NCBI GenBank assembly: GCA_020627645.1
Contig: JAHDGN010000152.1
Location: 1 to 7,501, forward strand
Direction of reading: 5' to 3'
Length of the DNA: 7,501 nt
From: Akkermansiaceae bacterium
GTDB lineage: Bacteria > Verrucomicrobiota > Verrucomicrobiia > Verrucomicrobiales > Akkermansiaceae
The notes under the pieces were generated by a model that saw only the letters and a list, made by a program, of their open reading frames with translations, searched no databases and was not told the origin of the DNA. The position numbers and the translations under genes are program-made. Shown here in pieces: positions 6,252 to 7,501 of this stretch; the stretch's first letter is position 1, and each line of letters begins with the position of its first letter.

Positions 6252-6846
6252 TGCCATCCGCGTTAATTGTTGGAATTGGTGGTTTGTTGATTGTAGCTCC
6301 CTGACTTGCCCACAACCCGTTACTAATAATCAAGTTAAATAAACTCCATTTACCAGTTAGTTTTCCCGCAATAAAAAGGTACGAGCATCGTCCTGTGGTA
6401 ACTGGATAATTGTCGGATTAATATAAGAAGGATTGAAAAGCGACTCAGCATCCAAAACGAACAACCGGTGCGGTCCAGCTTGGGGGCTTTGGAGAGTAGT
6501 ACTGTTAATCGTTAGAACTTCAAGCCTACGCACAAAATCACGGTATCCCCGTCCCTTCCGGAATCCAGCCTCAGCCTTGAGCATTCCATTGGCAGCCCTA
6601 CTCGAAACCATTTTGCCTTTTTCACCCCAGAGATAGGCATTATCATCGACGACCGATTATTGCCTGAAGCAAGCTTTGGGTTCGAATTCTCGGGTCAGGC
6701 TCGTGGAAGCCTACCGCAGGTTTTGAACTTGATTGAGTGCGACTGTGCCGCAGTTGAGATTGGATGCAACTGGTCTTGTGAAATGGAGCCTCATTGATCC
6801 TGCTCAAACTCCCATCGAGCTGTAATCACACTATGAAACTTTGAAT
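6252..6846. other. Gene-poor decayed interval
   Basis: No intact gene was found between the repeat-protein stop and the LysR remnant. The interval holds a transposase remnant on the minus strand (6357-6656, listed separately). Bases 6252-6356 and 6657-6846 show no supported gene, no clear terminator and no RNA gene. An inverted repeat, GCCTGA (6662-6667) and TCAGGC (6695-6700) with a 27-nt loop, lies just beyond the remnant and may be chance. Base composition changes sharply inside the interval. Confidence 0.6.
6357..6656 (-). pseudogene. C-terminal remnant of a mutator/IS256-type transposase
   Basis: The minus-strand frame is open from just after a TAA at 6657-6659 to the stop at 6357-6359. 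Its first part reads NAYLWGEKGKMVSSRAANG, then MLKAEAGFRKGRGYRDF, then VRRLEVL. The pattern AA-x-GML-x-AE-x-GFR-x-x-RGYRD followed by a leucine-rich helix resembles, from memory, the extreme C-terminus of IS256/mutator-type transposases. Everything upstream, including the DDE catalytic core, is missing, so it cannot be active. The last 50 or so residues, after about 6513, look unrelated and may be read-through into flanking DNA. An ATG exists at 6611, so an automated caller could report an 84-residue hypothetical protein. The + strand here is strongly C-rich, opposite to the neighbours, which fits a foreign insert. No terminal inverted repeats or target duplication were found. Confidence 0.5.
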
Positions 6847-7327
6847 CTAGGGTGATTGCATGATTTGAATGAGTTCGGATAGTCCTAGTATTTGATCATT
6901 TTTGCGAAGGGCGGCGGAGAAGTTAAGAGTTTTCTTTGGATGTTTGAGGGGGAGGAAGGTGACGCCGGAGTGTGGGAGTTGGGCGAGGTCAGCGGGAGCG
7001 AGGGCGACGAGGCCACCGGCTTCCGATTAGGCCGAGGAGTTCGGATAGGCCACTGGCTTCGATGGTGACTTCGGAGTTGATGCCGGCTTTGTGGAACATT
7101 TCGTTCATCATTTTGGGTCGGCCGGGGAATTTTTTTTCGCTGAGGGTAGCGAAGGAGTCGTTGGCGAATTCGGAGAGGTTGACAGATTTGCGACTTGCAA
7201 GTGGGTGGTCGGTGGGGACCAGGATGGCGAGTTCGGTGCGGCGGATTTTTTCGATTTGGAATTCTTTGCGGATGTCGTCTTCGGGGTCGCCGATGGTCTT
7301 GGCATCGAGAACGCAAACTATGGGTTC
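6847..7327 (-). pseudogene. Truncated and frameshifted LysR-type transcriptional regulator
   Basis: Reading the minus strand in the frame through 7327-7019 gives the LysR effector-binding domain: EPIVCVLDAKTIGD, then TELAILVPTDHPLASR (the LVPxDHPLA hallmark, around 7196-7210), KFPGRPKMMNEMFHKAG and ASGLSELLGLIGS. At about 7018 the frame shifts by one base; the other frame continues GGLVALAPADLAQLPHSG and LPLKHPKKTLNFSAALRKN to a TAG at 6847-6849. Together they give about 160 residues, roughly the C-terminal half of a usual 290-300-residue LysR protein. The N-terminal winged-helix DNA-binding domain is absent: the frame is open to a TAA at 7385-7387, but the residues above 7327 do not look like it and the next gene's promoter lies there. 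One extra base could be a sequencing error, but the missing HTH shows true decay. Confidence 0.78.
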
Positions 7328-7369
7328 CGATTGGAGGCCAAGAAATTTTCGCAGTTGCTTGTATTTAGG

Positions 7370-7398
7370 TTGTCTTAGATTTGTTTATAAGATAAAAT
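7370..7398 (+). promoter_or_regulatory. Candidate sigma70-like promoter for the lipoprotein gene at 7430
   Basis: TTGTCT (7370-7375) and TAAAAT (7393-7398) are separated by an ideal 17 bp; they match the consensus at 4 of 6 and 5 of 6 positions. The predicted transcript starts near 7405, giving a leader of about 25 nt before the ATG at 7430. The region just after the LysR remnant is AT-rich, as expected of a promoter. Confidence 0.5.
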
Positions 7399-7429
7399 AT
7401 AAGGTGACATCCGTACTAAAATAGAACTA

Positions 7430-7501
7430 ATGAAAAATAAAATGATAAAAAAAATCGTGATGGTTGCTGGGATGATTCCGGTGTTTGCTTTAACTTCGTG
7501 T
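7430..7501 (+). CDS. Lipoprotein, N-terminal signal peptide only (cut by window edge)
   Basis: The first 24 codons of a gene that continues past the window. The reading MKNKMIKKIVMVAGMIPV followed by FALTSC is a textbook lipoprotein signal: a lysine-rich start, a hydrophobic core and the lipobox LTSC with Cys24 at the very end of the sequence. An alternative start is the ATG at 7442, four codons in. No Shine-Dalgarno is visible, but a sigma70-like promoter lies at 7370-7398. The mature protein cannot be described because none of it is in the window. Confidence 0.7.
   Translation, partial: MKNKMIKKIVMVAGMIPVFALTSC

Noticed and set aside
6661..6710. Possible tRNA 3' end or attachment site (GGTTCGAATTC resembles a tRNA T-loop)
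   Set aside because: The bases flanking TTCGAAT do not form a 5-bp T-stem, and no acceptor, anticodon or D-arm partner can be built around it.
6885..7424. Several open frames on both strands (6885-7316 -, 6972-7424 +, 7091-7378 +, 7108-7305 -)
   Set aside because: They are shadow frames over the LysR remnant; their translations are low-complexity Arg/Pro/Ser or Phe/Gly-rich, while the other two minus frames give clear LysR motifs.

Overview
The window looks like a chromosomal segment of a Gram-negative bacterium, most likely a member of Verrucomicrobiota (family-level inference, not proven). The reasons are several lipoprotein signals, a Lol-type ATPase, a Tat-exported intradiol dioxygenase, a secreted GEVED-domain protein, a long helical-repeat protein of a style I associate with Verrucomicrobia, frequent absence of clear Shine-Dalgarno sites and use of GTG starts. 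No rRNA, tRNA, CRISPR array or intact mobile element was found.

Layout. (1) 34-474 (+) is tsaE, a tRNA t6A-modification ATPase; its 3' end overlaps by 26 bp the convergent 449-1114 (-) lolD-like ABC ATPase gene. (2) 1132-2325 (-) encodes a TPR-like lipoprotein and lies 17 bp upstream of lolD, so the two probably form a short operon. (3) 2481-3158 (+) encodes a Tat-signal intradiol (protocatechuate 3,4-dioxygenase-type) dioxygenase, overlapped by 3145-3756 (+), a coiled-coil lipoprotein with a possible Wzz-like fold. (4) 3757-3956 is non-coding and contains a nested inverted-repeat element (3844-3922). (5) 3957-4709 (-), a secreted GEVED protein, and 4884-6251 (+), a membrane-anchored or secreted protein with about ten 31-residue helical repeats, are divergent from an AT-rich promoter region. 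(6) 6252-7400 is a decayed zone: a C-terminal remnant of a mutator/IS256-type transposase (6357-6656, -) and a truncated, frameshifted LysR-type regulator (6847-7327, -). (7) A new lipoprotein gene starts at 7430 (+) behind a good sigma70-like promoter and runs off the window.

The theme is the cell envelope: a lipoprotein-sorting ATPase, three lipoproteins, a Tat-exported enzyme and two further exported proteins. The + strand is G-rich and C-poor over most of the window, including under the minus-strand lolD and LysR genes, which suggests it is the leading strand. The sign reverses over roughly 3960-4200 and 6360-6650, marking possible later arrivals. The least explained items are the 31-residue repeat protein, the dioxygenase/lipoprotein pair and the nested inverted-repeat element. 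I did not see clear evidence of a complete new defence or mobile system.
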